This document shows positions 1 to 8,752 of a stretch of DNA of 18,207 bases, one piece after another. Below the pieces are notes generated by a model. It saw only the letters and a list, made by a program, of their open reading frames with translations. It had not been told where the DNA came from and did no database searches. Source of the DNA: CAYOEV01 sp964403075 (lineage in GTDB: Bacteria; Bacteroidota; Bacteroidia; Cytophagales; Cyclobacteriaceae). How positions within the stretch are numbered: position 1 is the stretch's first letter; every line of letters begins with the position of its first letter. A program made the translations under genes and the position numbers. Location: NCBI GenBank assembly GCA_964403075.1, contig CAYOEV010000035.1:1-18207 (forward strand), in the 5' to 3' direction.

Positions 1-3000
1 GTAGGTAATACCCGTGAATGAAGGCGTTGGCAGCACACCTGGGCCATCGAACCATTCAAAAATATAATCCACGGTGTTGGGAGTGCCTCCTTCATTTACG
101 AACGCAGAGGCTTCACCGAGGCCACCGCAGGTGGTGATGTCGATTTTAGTCGCGTCTACCTCTATATCGCCTGGTGCGATTTGGTCTGTATCTACATCGA
201 TGCCCTGAGTAGCCACACAACCCGAGATATCTTCTTCCACACGAACGGTGTAGGCATTGGCTTCCAGGTTGTTTAGGATAGGACCGGTACCGATCGGCGT
301 AATACCCTCTGCTGTGAGGAACCAGACGAAATTGTATCCTGCAATGAGTGTATCACCAGGGACACCTGGCTGCGATTCGAAGGTATAAGCAAAAGCACCT
401 ACGGCTCCATTGGGTACTGCGCAATCAGTAAGGTCACTGATTTTATAAGTGTGCACCTGGTGTCTAACGCTGCCATCCAAATTGATGGTCAGTGCGACAG
501 TATCTGAGTAACAATTCGATCCAGAGGAGAAACCACGAACCAGGTAGTCTCTATTACCTGTGGCAGCCCCCATCTGTGCATAGTTGCTACCCGTGTATAA
601 AGGTGTGGTTAAATTGACATCGCTGGCATCATACCACTGAAAGATAAAACCGTCAGCTTCGGTAAATTCTTTTGTTACAGGCGGTGTGGTACCCGTAATG
701 GTGACATTATCCAGATAATAAATTTCGTCGTTGGCGTTGTTTTGCATGATGATGCGTATCTGCAGGCTGGTACCCACCAGGCCGCTGGCCGTAGCCCTGC
801 GATAACCAAAGTTGGCCGACTGATTGCCTTCATTCAGGAACTGGAACGCGCCCCCGTCAATGCTGTATTGGGCACGCATGTAGTCGGCACCACTGCCAGA
901 TACTTCCATGGCGCCTACTGCAAACATGTCCAGACCAATGTTTACATCTGTCAAGTTGGTGATGTCAATAATGGCGGATGTCCAGGTAACTTCTCCGTCT
1001 GTATCTCTTCCGTTGAACATCCGGCTACTAGAATAGTCCACCGTCTGGGCTTCGTCTGTCTGCGAGGCTTGCGTTCGGGTCCATGCGGTGGGGCCTGCGT
1101 CGGTGGTAGTACCTAGCGGGAGGTCATCGAAACTCTCACGATATACCTCCAGGGTTTCAGAAAAGGTACCTTCGTAGAAAGCCCTGGCCTGCCCATTATT
1201 GGGTTTGCTGCCGTCTAAAATACACAGCCGGTTGTCGTTCAGCTTTTCTACACTAAGGGTAAATGGCGTGTAGGAGACCATGGCCGAACCAATGTTGTTG
1301 GTCAAATCGCATTCTGCCACGCTGGCGGTGCTTAGCGTGATAGGAGGTGTGCCGCCATTGTCGTTTACCACGAGGAAAAGCTCAAAATCACCACCAGAAC
1401 CCTGGGCAATAACGTCTGTAAAAGTGGTGTCTGTACCTACCTCAAGGTTTTGCAACTGAACTACGGCCGTATTCAGATAGGTGGAACCTGCAATTTGTGG
1501 GTCCCCGTCATAAAAGGCCACAGGTAGAGGTCCGGAAACTGCCACGTCCCCGACGTTGGACACACTGAAGCTTACCGGTATTTCCGTGTCGGGGCATTCC
1601 GCATCCTGCGCAGTGATGGTGGTACTTAAATCCAGGTCAGGAGATACATAATTCGGACAACCATTGGCGTCTAACACCGGTGCCTGCGTCAGGAATGAAT
1701 TCAGGGCTCTGTTTGGTCCCGCAGTACATTCACCGTTTGAAAAAATTACCGAGTGATTTTGCTGCTCAATGGGGATACTCAAATCATCATTGACATTCAC
1801 ATTGTAATAGGCGTGCTGATTCCAAACCGGGCGAGAGGGCTGCCAACTTTCACCGCCATCTGCTTCGTACACACGCACATGAGAGAAAACCGTGTTGGAA
1901 TACGGATTAAATGGGGTAAGGTCACTGGTGAAGCAAGTCACACATATTTCGCTGGCACCATCGCCATCCAAGTCGGCCACCAATGGATATTCCTCTTGCG
2001 TACGGGACACGCAAGCGATTTCGTTTCGTGTAGAGCCATCAAGCCCATCGATGATGAGCAGGGATTCTTCACTTCTGTAGACCGTTTCCACCTGGCCGTC
2101 GGTGTCCACAAAGTCAAAAAGGGTACAGCCAGTGAAACCGGAAGACCCTTCTTTAATTCCTTTTTTCCAATGGAGATCCAGATTCTCATCCAGGGAGTAT
2201 AGAAAAGTGTTGGATACATAGTTGAGGTTTAGCTGTCCGTCACCATCCACATCGGCCACATTCAGTACACCTGTACCATTGACGTGGTTGTTACTTGGAT
2301 CTCCGTAGGAATCTACGAAGTTGTTGGTGAAGTCCCAAAAAACAACGCTGGTCTGACCAGAGAAATCAGATCCGATGGCACCAGTGACAATTACATCCAG
2401 TCTTCCATCCAGGTTGTAGTCCACCACAGCGGCGGTAGACCACTGATTACTGCCTTTTCTTTTTGGATAATAACGACCTGTATAGCCATTCGTGGCCATA
2501 TCTGTGTGTAAGTCTCTTTCACGTGTCACAGTACCAGCATCCAGGTTTACAGAATAAATGTAACGGCCGGTCAATAATTCCAGGCCATCACAGTCTCCTG
2601 CACAGCCATCTGCGTTGGTCAGCAAGTCAGCTGCTACCGTACCAAACAATATGTCTGTTAGCCAATCTTCACCGAAAGAAGTACCGGGGATGAGCAAAGT
2701 TCCGTCGCGCGCATCACGGATCTCTGTTTTGTGGTACACTTCCACCAGTCCATCCTGGTTAAAATCCGCAAAACCCGGCAAACCAGCGTTTTGAGGAGAG
2801 GTCGCATTCCAAACTGTATTCAATTCACAATCTAACATCCGGAGGTCACGGCCTCGGTCTCGTACAGTCATGATGAAGCCACAATCATCATTCACCCCAA
2901 AATCAGGTATTTTGCCCGGTGCACTTACAGGCACCCGGGCGATGGCCATTTCATTTTCTGGCTGCCAGGGCAGTGTGGTTTGGCGATAGGTACTTCCATC

Positions 3001-3360
3001 TTCCCCATTGAGTATGGTAACTGTTCGGTCTTGTCTGTTGTTTACAATCACTTCTGGTATACCATCTCCGTCCAGGTCACCAATCACAGGTGTGGCATGG
3101 GAATTGGCCGTGCGGTCATCAGAACCCCACTGTAGCCGAATACTGAAGTTTGAGGCGTTGGGCTCATCTGCACAGGTTACGCTTCTTCCAAAGAAAAAAT
3201 CTGTACAGGCCGAACTAGACGCACAGTCGGGGTCGAAACAGTCCACAAAACCGTCGCCGTCATCATCCAGACTGTTGGAACAATCTGATTCCTGAGCACC
3301 TGCGGTGAGAACGAGAACCGTTGTGAAAATGACAAAAAATAATTTAGACACGCTTTTCAT
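1..3360 (-). CDS. Large secreted FG-GAP-repeat surface protein with CARDB-like and Ig-like domains (C-terminus outside window)
   Basis: The frame is open from the ATG at 3358-3360 to the window edge, giving 1120 residues without a stop, so the gene is partial at its 3' end. Residues 1-22 form a signal peptide with probable cleavage A22|Q23. A Cys/Asp-rich motif (DDDGDGFVDCFDPDC) follows. Next come FG-GAP/VCBS-type repeats with Asp-rich calcium loops (GDLDGDGIPE near residue 94, then VDYNLDGRLD, ADVDGDGQLN, ADLDGDGASE), which usually build a beta-propeller. A motif VWNQHAYYNVNVNDDLSIP near residues 511-530 is common in large Bacteroidota surface proteins. Residues about 570-694 resemble a CARDB/adhesion domain, about 700-890 a jelly-roll-like domain, and the rest Ig-like modules of SprB type. 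I infer a cell-surface protein, probably exported by T9SS, but the sorting domain that would prove it lies outside the window. Ligand and function are unknown. Confidence 0.87.
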   Translation of the reverse strand, partial: MKSVSKLFFVIFTTVLVLTAGAQESDCSNSLDDDGDGFVDCFDPDCASSSACTDFFFGRSVTCADEPNASNFSIRLQWGSDDRTANSHATPVIGDLDGDGIPEVIVNNRQDRTVTILNGEDGSTYRQTTLPWQPENEMAIARVPVSAPGKIPDFGVNDDCGFIMTVRDRGRDLRMLDCELNTVWNATSPQNAGLPGFADFNQDGLVEVYHKTEIRDARDGTLLIPGTSFGEDWLTDILFGTVAADLLTNADGCAGDCDGLELLTGRYIYSVNLDAGTVTRERDLHTDMATNGYTGRYYPKRKGSNQWSTAAVVDYNLDGRLDVIVTGAIGSDFSGQTSVVFWDFTNNFVDSYGDPSNNHVNGTGVLNVADVDGDGQLNLNYVSNTFLYSLDENLDLHWKKGIKEGSSGFTGCTLFDFVDTDGQVETVYRSEESLLIIDGLDGSTRNEIACVSRTQEEYPLVADLDGDGASEICVTCFTSDLTPFNPYSNTVFSHVRVYEADGGESWQPSRPVWNQHAYYNVNVNDDLSIPIEQQNHSVIFSNGECTAGPNRALNSFLTQAPVLDANGCPNYVSPDLDLSTTITAQDAECPDTEIPVSFSVSNVGDVAVSGPLPVAFYDGDPQIAGSTYLNTAVVQLQNLEVGTDTTFTDVIAQGSGGDFELFLVVNDNGGTPPITLSTASVAECDLTNNIGSAMVSYTPFTLSVEKLNDNRLCILDGSKPNNGQARAFYEGTFSETLEVYRESFDDLPLGTTTDAGPTAWTRTQASQTDEAQTVDYSSSRMFNGRDTDGEVTWTSAIIDITNLTDVNIGLDMFAVGAMEVSGSGADYMRAQYSIDGGAFQFLNEGNQSANFGYRRATASGLVGTSLQIRIIMQNNANDEIYYLDNVTITGTTPPVTKEFTEADGFIFQWYDASDVNLTTPLYTGSNYAQMGAATGNRDYLVRGFSSGSNCYSDTVALTINLDGSVRHQVHTYKISDLTDCAVPNGAVGAFAYTFESQPGVPGDTLIAGYNFVWFLTAEGITPIGTGPILNNLEANAYTVRVEEDISGCVATQGIDVDTDQIAPGDIEVDATKIDITTCGGLGEASAFVNEGGTPNTVDYIFEWFDGPGVLPTPSFTGITY

Positions 3361-3577
3361 AGTGGTTGTAAAGTGATAAGTCAATCATAAATACCCCATC
3401 AGTACCTTTTGTAACCGTTGGCGAATCAATTTTTTTTTCGGTCGGCTTAGAGGAGCTAATAATAACTCAGAACAAGTCGCAAAAACCGTGCTAATATTAA
3501 TTTATTAGGTTTTTATTGAAATATTCAAATTTTAAATAGGAATAAATCAAATTAATCTTGAAATAACAATATTGACA
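3361..3577. other. AT-rich intergenic gap between the two surface-protein genes
   Basis: These 217 bp separate two leftward genes and contain no plausible gene. The gap is clearly more AT-rich than the flanking coding DNA. It holds an AT-only stem at 3491-3508 (CTAATA/TATTAG around a 6-nt loop) that is too weak to call a terminator, and a run of T at 3430-3438. I found no exact TAnnTTTG promoter element on the minus strand, so whether the 3360 gene has its own promoter or is read through from the upstream gene is undecided. Confidence 0.5.
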
Positions 3578-6500
3578 TCATCGTGCCAAAAGGATGGAGC
3601 CCGATTGATTTTGCGAACCATCTGCACACTGCAGCACAAAGTAATAAACACCCTCAGGTGCTGGTGCCCCCGATACATTGCCGTCCCAAACGCAGTCGTC
3701 CTGGAACTCGACAGAGGGTATTTGTACAAGATTTCTACCACGGCTGTCGAAGATCTGAACGGTACAGTCCACCAATCCATTGGCATTTACAATTTCCCAA
3801 CAGTCATTTCCGAGCATGTCACCATTAGGTGAAAAGGATTTATTAGGTCGAAGACCACCTCCCTGTACCACTACGGTTGTGGTGGTGACACAACCTGCTG
3901 CATCGGTCGCTGTAACAGTAACAGTTATTATGGGTCGGTTGGGCACAAAGGTCACCGTGGAGCCGGTGGTATTAAATAAGTTGGCCGGTTCCCAGGAGTA
4001 GGTGCCGTCGATGCTATTGCTTGCTATGAGCGTTACCTCGGGCTCTCCGTCTTCAAGATTAATGGTATCGTTGACAATACTGGCGTCCGGACTGGTTACC
4101 GGGATACCTGAGTTGGAAAAATTACTGATGGTCACGGCGGGCGTCGTTACGGCACATCCGTTTTCGGTTAGTACTGTTAATGTATAATCCTCACTTGTCT
4201 GCCCTTGCGGTACCTGGGCGCCGACAGTGGGTGTGGTGGTGCCATCTGACCAGGTCCAGGCTACGATGCTGGGGTCATTCAGTTCAAGATCTATGACGTC
4301 GTTGGGACATTTTTCTGTTGTACCAGAGGGGTTGCTGATTGTGAACGACGGCGGATCGCTGACCACAATGGTTTTTTCCTGGGTATCACAGCCAAATTCG
4401 TTGGCATATTCTGTATTTAACCTCACTTTCCAGTTTCCGGCTTCAGCAAAAGTGAAATTTACCGTGTCGCTGTTGGTGTCATCCGTGGTAATAAGTCCTC
4501 CAGGAGTTTCAAATTCCCAATTATATACCAAATCTCCAACACCTGTGCTGGTGGCAAAGAAGTCTACAGCCGAACCAACACAGGCCGTATTGGCCACCTG
4601 AAAATCCGGTCCGTCAAAACTGGAAGCAGGGGGAGCCACAATAACCACTGCCGCAGTCGTAAACGTACAGCCATCGTCAAGTGTAACCGTGTAATCTCCC
4701 GCCTGATCAACATCTAAAGTAGGGGCAGTACCTACCGGCGTGCTGCCATTGCGAAACCATTGATAGGTGACGCCCGGGAAATTCGGAACGGCCAGTTCCA
4801 GGAATCCACCGGAGCAACCTGTAACGGCTATGGTGGCATTAGGGGGACTTTGGACGGTGATAGAAACCTGATCTTCTACACTGGTACAACCGCTGGCTTC
4901 GTACACCACTTTATAAATGCCCGCCTCATTAGGCTGTATCTCATTCAGAGCCAAAACGCCACTGTTGTTTACTACTGAACCATCTGGCAGCGTCCAGGTA
5001 AAACTGGTTCCGGATCCAGACGCGGTCAATTCCAGGTTATCACCGGCGCAGGCATTGGCCGTGCCCTCAGTGAAGGAAATGTTCGGTGCAGGTATGGTTC
5101 CAGGTGTGTAGATGAGTGCTACATTATCACTTCCCGTGCAGCCTGATGCGTCTGATTCCGAAGTATTAAGGGTAAGTGTAAAGTTGGCAGCCTCACCAGA
5201 AATATCCACCGAACTACCCGTACCCAGACTCGTGCCGCCATTGAACCACTCATAAGATACTCCCGGGTTTAAGTTTGCACGTACAATGAAGGGATCGTCG
5301 CAATAGGCGGTTCCAGGTGCATTTATTTCCGGAATAAAGCAATTTCTGTTGGTAATGACCCGCAGGCCACCTTCAATATCCAATAGCGACCGGTCGGTTC
5401 CGGCAATGTCTGGTTTGGCGTCGCCGTTCAAGTCCCCAACCCGGACGTTTCGAAGTTCTTCTGTGGTTTCTCTTTGAGGGCTACCAAAGGAGATGTCTCC
5501 ACCGGAGGTGGTGGTATTGGGTGCAATGATCACCTCGTCGGACACGGAAGAAGCCACAACATCTACCCGTCCATCTCCATTGAAGTCACCGAGATCAATT
5601 CCCCAGGGGTTGATGCCGGAGGCAGATATGATGCTTGCGCCTGCGGTAAAATTGAGTCCTCCGTCATTCTGAAAAACTTCAATGTCTGTCCCACGTGTGG
5701 TGGCCACATCATTTTGGCCATCATCATTAAAATCTCCAATGGCTACATTCAATCTTTCCGACGTACTCCCAAATGATTTTGCTGCACCGAAACTCAAATT
5801 CCCGGGGGTACTTCTGTTTTCCACAATATACAACGGACCCGCGTCTCTGAAAGCTACCACGGCCAGATCTGGTCTTCCATCACTGTTCAAATCACCTACG
5901 TCAAGTCCGCCGGTGTTGCCCGCGCCCGGAATGGTGACGAGTGTGGGTGTGTTATTAAAGGCCACATCAGCCGTGAAGACATTTTGATAAATGAGTATGG
6001 CCTCATCCGTTTCCCGTTGGTTACCTAATATAATGTCGATTTTTCCGTCACCATCCATGTCAGCGAGCTGTACCTTTTTAAGAATACGGTTATCTCCTCT
6101 AAGTTGGGGAGCCGTGAATCGGTGCCGTTTGGTAAAGCTCATGCTGCCCTGATTTTCATAGATGTGAACAAATGGCTCAGTGGCGTCAGATGACGTGGTC
6201 ACGAAGTCAGGTCGGCCGTCAGCGTTGAGGTCGGCACACTCAATATTATAGGACGTGTTGGCATTAGGGATTTCAGAAATTGCAAAGCTCGAGGTGGTCA
6301 ATGTGCTGTTGTTGGTAGCCAATATCAAGTTGTTCGTACCGGCGTTTGTGTAGATGATATCCAGGTCTTCATCGCCGTCAAAATCGCACATGCATAAATC
6401 ATAGGCAAGTAAATTACCAGCACCGCTGAGTTGCAGACTTTCTACCGTATTGTCCGCGATGGTGCCTCCGGAAAAAGCCAGATTGAAATTTTTGATTGAA

Positions 6501-6781
6501 GTGCCTGCAAGCCCCTCAGCAACGTCATCAATGACCCGGATAGGCCCATAGGTAGCTGTGGGAGGTACGACGGCTCGAATCCTATCTTCACTGATACTTG
6601 GCAAAGTAGTGGCCTGTCCGTTACCGAAGAATACAAAAACGTTTGAAGCAAACCCGAAACCGCTGATGGTAATGGTATCTCCGGCGTATGTAGCTGTTTT
6701 GTCAATGCCATTGATAAAAGGCCCTTGTGCCCAGCTCATGCTGACGACAAAAACTATAGAAAGAAAAACTAATAACCTCAT
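3578..6781 (-). CDS. T9SS type B cargo: secreted TIG / FG-GAP propeller / Ig-like surface protein
   Basis: This 1067-residue exported protein has a signal peptide (residues 1-18, cleavage A18|Q19). Residues about 21-100 look like an IPT/TIG domain. Seven Asp-rich FG-GAP/VCBS calcium loops follow, starting near 133, 184, 241, 297, 350, 399 and 450 (for example DMDGDGKID), enough for a complete seven-bladed propeller. About 480-975 holds Cys-containing Ig/PKD-like modules. Residues 978-1067 match the gliding-motility-associated T9SS type B sorting domain: FSPNGD, then IFDSRGRNLVQ, VWDG, PEGVYYFVLQC and terminal GSILLAR. The protein should therefore cross the outer membrane through T9SS and stay on, or be released from, the surface. 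Its ATG is 4 bp downstream of the PorP/SprF gene stop, so the two are probably co-transcribed, and PorP/SprF is the expected export or anchoring partner. The biological ligand is unknown. Confidence 0.92.
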   Translation of the reverse strand: MRLLVFLSIVFVVSMSWAQGPFINGIDKTATYAGDTITISGFGFASNVFVFFGNGQATTLPSISEDRIRAVVPPTATYGPIRVIDDVAEGLAGTSIKNFNLAFSGGTIADNTVESLQLSGAGNLLAYDLCMCDFDGDEDLDIIYTNAGTNNLILATNNSTLTTSSFAISEIPNANTSYNIECADLNADGRPDFVTTSSDATEPFVHIYENQGSMSFTKRHRFTAPQLRGDNRILKKVQLADMDGDGKIDIILGNQRETDEAILIYQNVFTADVAFNNTPTLVTIPGAGNTGGLDVGDLNSDGRPDLAVVAFRDAGPLYIVENRSTPGNLSFGAAKSFGSTSERLNVAIGDFNDDGQNDVATTRGTDIEVFQNDGGLNFTAGASIISASGINPWGIDLGDFNGDGRVDVVASSVSDEVIIAPNTTTSGGDISFGSPQRETTEELRNVRVGDLNGDAKPDIAGTDRSLLDIEGGLRVITNRNCFIPEINAPGTAYCDDPFIVRANLNPGVSYEWFNGGTSLGTGSSVDISGEAANFTLTLNTSESDASGCTGSDNVALIYTPGTIPAPNISFTEGTANACAGDNLELTASGSGTSFTWTLPDGSVVNNSGVLALNEIQPNEAGIYKVVYEASGCTSVEDQVSITVQSPPNATIAVTGCSGGFLELAVPNFPGVTYQWFRNGSTPVGTAPTLDVDQAGDYTVTLDDGCTFTTAAVVIVAPPASSFDGPDFQVANTACVGSAVDFFATSTGVGDLVYNWEFETPGGLITTDDTNSDTVNFTFAEAGNWKVRLNTEYANEFGCDTQEKTIVVSDPPSFTISNPSGTTEKCPNDVIDLELNDPSIVAWTWSDGTTTPTVGAQVPQGQTSEDYTLTVLTENGCAVTTPAVTISNFSNSGIPVTSPDASIVNDTINLEDGEPEVTLIASNSIDGTYSWEPANLFNTTGSTVTFVPNRPIITVTVTATDAAGCVTTTTVVVQGGGLRPNKSFSPNGDMLGNDCWEIVNANGLVDCTVQIFDSRGRNLVQIPSVEFQDDCVWDGNVSGAPAPEGVYYFVLQCADGSQNQSGSILLAR

Positions 6782-6785
6782 GGAA

Positions 6786-8555
6786 TTATTCGTTGACTTT
6801 TAAGACCCACACATCCTTCAGGCCGGACGTGTTTTTTACCTGCTCACGTTTGTTTCTGGCACTTTCCACAGAATCGAAACTATCAAGTACCACATAGTAA
6901 TTGTTCCTGGCGGTTAAATAACCTACCAGCGTATTTCGGAATCCCTCTTTAAACATCTCGTCACTTAACTCTTCGGCGGACTGGAAATCATTGAATACTC
7001 CGCCTATCACATAGTTACCGGCTGGTAATTCCAGCAGGTGATCACCCCGTTGCACTTCCAGATGACTATCGGGGTCATTGATCAGGGATTCATAGCTGAC
7101 CTGCTCGGTTGGATCTTCCTCAGTTTCCACTTGTGTGGTGACTTGTTTTTGTGTTTCGGTTTCCAACAAAATTGGTTCATATTTAATGGTTTGCTCATAG
7201 GCATCGCCTTCCCCGCTGCGGTACCATTTTACGCCAGCTTCCCTGGTACCATCCGGACGCTCCCTTTTGATCAGTTCTTTTTCTTCTGTTTCTAAAAATC
7301 TCCAGTCTTCGCCATTGTCCAAATTGGGAGGTGGAAAGGCATATACGATTTCGGTGGCACCCGATTCACCGCTACCTGTCAACTTCGGTATTTCCTGTAC
7401 CACACCCAAATCATTGGGTCGGTTAACGGTGGTCATTGTCTGGTAAGACCAACTAAGACCTGTCGAGGACTGAAGCCTGTTCAGTCGATCCTGCGTGGTT
7501 TTTGGATCTGTGACTGACGTGGTGGCCACCGTTGCTTCATAGTTGGCCAATGCTTCCTGCTCCCGTTGGTATTTGGCCACCAATTCGTCATTTTCACTGT
7601 CGATGAAGGAGTAGTCGTGACGTTTCGGATGGCTCTTACCGCGGTGTTTGGCGATGTGATAGCCCACATGTATTTCAAATGACGGACCCAATTCTGTGCC
7701 ATAATCGGGATTGCCAATTTCATAAGCCAGACCAATGGCCATTTGTTTTTTGATCTTGGTTCCCAATGTAGTAATAATCCCTGCATCCTGGCGATATCCC
7801 GCACCTATCCAAACAATGTGCTTTAAATGCACGATGGCGGTTGCCTCCCACTGGTCCGGAAGAATGGCATTGTAACGATAAAGCACGTGCGGTTCAATCG
7901 CTATTTGATGGTTGATATGACCCCTGTAATTTGCCTTGAGGAGTAAATTGTCTTGTGGCTGCACGCTGATGGGCGCCAGGCTTTCTTCGGTGATAATATC
8001 GTCCGCAAACAACTTCGGTAAGGAAACACCTATGTTGAAATGGTCGAAATGATAAGTGACCCCAAAATCGCCCCTTAGAAACAGGTTGGAGTCATTAAAG
8101 CCGGCAAAAGCAGGATCCGTCAAGGAAAATTCATCTAACTCCGCTGTATTGATGGATCGCGTACCGGCACCAATGGAGAGACCGAATCTAAGGTAATGTT
8201 TTCGGTCCAACGTCACCAGATAGCCCCCTGTAATCTTACCCGAAGTGGTAGAAAGCAGCCCCTCAGTTTCATTGTAGGCAGCAGCCCCGAAGGCCAAACC
8301 GCCTTTTAACGGCATGTGAAAAGTGACATGTGAAAATTCCGGTCCACCCTCGATATTGGACCATTGTTTTTTATACATAGCGAAAATCGCAGCGTGCCCC
8401 TCCACACCGGCATAGGCCGGATTGTACACGTATGGATTCATAAAAAATTGATTGTAGATGTTGGGGACCTGCGCTTGGGTTACCGACAAAGTCCCAAGAC
8501 CGAGCGCAATTAGAACAGTTATTTTTCTAGCGTTGATGACTGCACAAAACTTCAT
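6786..8555 (-). CDS. PorP/SprF-family outer-membrane protein with C-terminal SPOR-like domain
   Basis: The protein has 589 residues. The signal peptide (1-28, cleavage A28|Q29) leads into the PorP/SprF hallmark start (YNQFFMNPYVYNPAYAG, residues 34-50) and a beta-barrel to about residue 303. Typical family members are about 300 residues, so this one carries a long extension. Residues 304-495 are a charged, probably disordered linker, including Glu/Thr-rich stretches. Residues about 498-589 resemble a SPOR domain (GNYVIGGVFNDFQSAEEL, then NNYYVVLDSFDSVESA, then WVLKV), a fold that generally binds peptidoglycan. PorP/SprF proteins assist export or surface attachment of type B T9SS cargo, and the next gene, 4 bp away, encodes such cargo. 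I infer an outer-membrane partner for that cargo with a periplasmic SPOR arm that may hold the cell wall. The family call is secure; the SPOR call is by pattern only. Confidence 0.92.
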   Translation of the reverse strand: MKFCAVINARKITVLIALGLGTLSVTQAQVPNIYNQFFMNPYVYNPAYAGVEGHAAIFAMYKKQWSNIEGGPEFSHVTFHMPLKGGLAFGAAAYNETEGLLSTTSGKITGGYLVTLDRKHYLRFGLSIGAGTRSINTAELDEFSLTDPAFAGFNDSNLFLRGDFGVTYHFDHFNIGVSLPKLFADDIITEESLAPISVQPQDNLLLKANYRGHINHQIAIEPHVLYRYNAILPDQWEATAIVHLKHIVWIGAGYRQDAGIITTLGTKIKKQMAIGLAYEIGNPDYGTELGPSFEIHVGYHIAKHRGKSHPKRHDYSFIDSENDELVAKYQREQEALANYEATVATTSVTDPKTTQDRLNRLQSSTGLSWSYQTMTTVNRPNDLGVVQEIPKLTGSGESGATEIVYAFPPPNLDNGEDWRFLETEEKELIKRERPDGTREAGVKWYRSGEGDAYEQTIKYEPILLETETQKQVTTQVETEEDPTEQVSYESLINDPDSHLEVQRGDHLLELPAGNYVIGGVFNDFQSAEELSDEMFKEGFRNTLVGYLTARNNYYVVLDSFDSVESARNKREQVKNTSGLKDVWVLKVNE

Positions 8556-8752
8556 AAATGACCACTAAAACTCCTAATCCATGCCAAATGTAGGCTTTTT
8601 GAACCTTTTCAAGATAAAAAGTAACTGTGGCAAGATGTTTTTTTGTAGGTAACGAAATATTAATGATTATTATTGACGGTGGGATGGTTAATAAACGTCT
8701 TTTATTTTGTGGCAAAATGTTTGTGGTGTGTGGGTAACCATATAAATCTTTC
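8556..8752. promoter_or_regulatory. Divergent intergenic promoter region
   Basis: These 197 bp separate the leftward PorP/SprF gene from the rightward five-gene operon and must hold promoters for both. The region is AT-rich, especially 8611-8710. The leftward side contains a good Bacteroidota-type promoter, listed separately. On the rightward side only imperfect matches to TAnnTTTG are visible (for example TTATTTTG at 8702-8709 and AATGTTTG at 8716-8723), neither with a well-spaced upstream TTG. No clear operator-like palindrome was seen. Confidence 0.6.
8585..8612 (-). promoter_or_regulatory. Bacteroidota-type promoter for the PorP/SprF operon
   Basis: On the minus strand, TTG (8612-8610) is followed after 17 nt by TACATTTG (8592-8585), an exact match to the -7 consensus TAnnTTTG of the Bacteroidota primary sigma factor with its -33 TTG element. 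Transcription would start near 8579, leaving a leader of about 25 nt before the ATG at 8555. The element's position just ahead of a real start codon supports it. No experimental start site is known here. Confidence 0.5.

Noticed and set aside
742..2693. Plus-strand open frames opposite the large FG-GAP gene
   Set aside because: The minus-strand frame is continuous and full of recognisable motifs; the opposite frames show none.
3491..3508. AT-only inverted repeat as terminator of the cargo gene
   Set aside because: The stem is 6 bp with no G-C pair beyond the terminal C-G; it lacks the stability of an intrinsic terminator.
3572..6803. Several plus-strand open frames of 60-124 codons opposite the T9SS cargo gene
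   Set aside because: They lie antisense to a well-supported 1067-residue gene, have no recognisable domains or leader features, and have the composition expected of a shadow frame.
8673..8709. TTG ... TTATTTTG as plus-strand promoter of the five-gene operon
   Set aside because: The -7 element has one mismatch and the spacing of 26 nt is longer than the usual 17-23; too weak to list as a feature.
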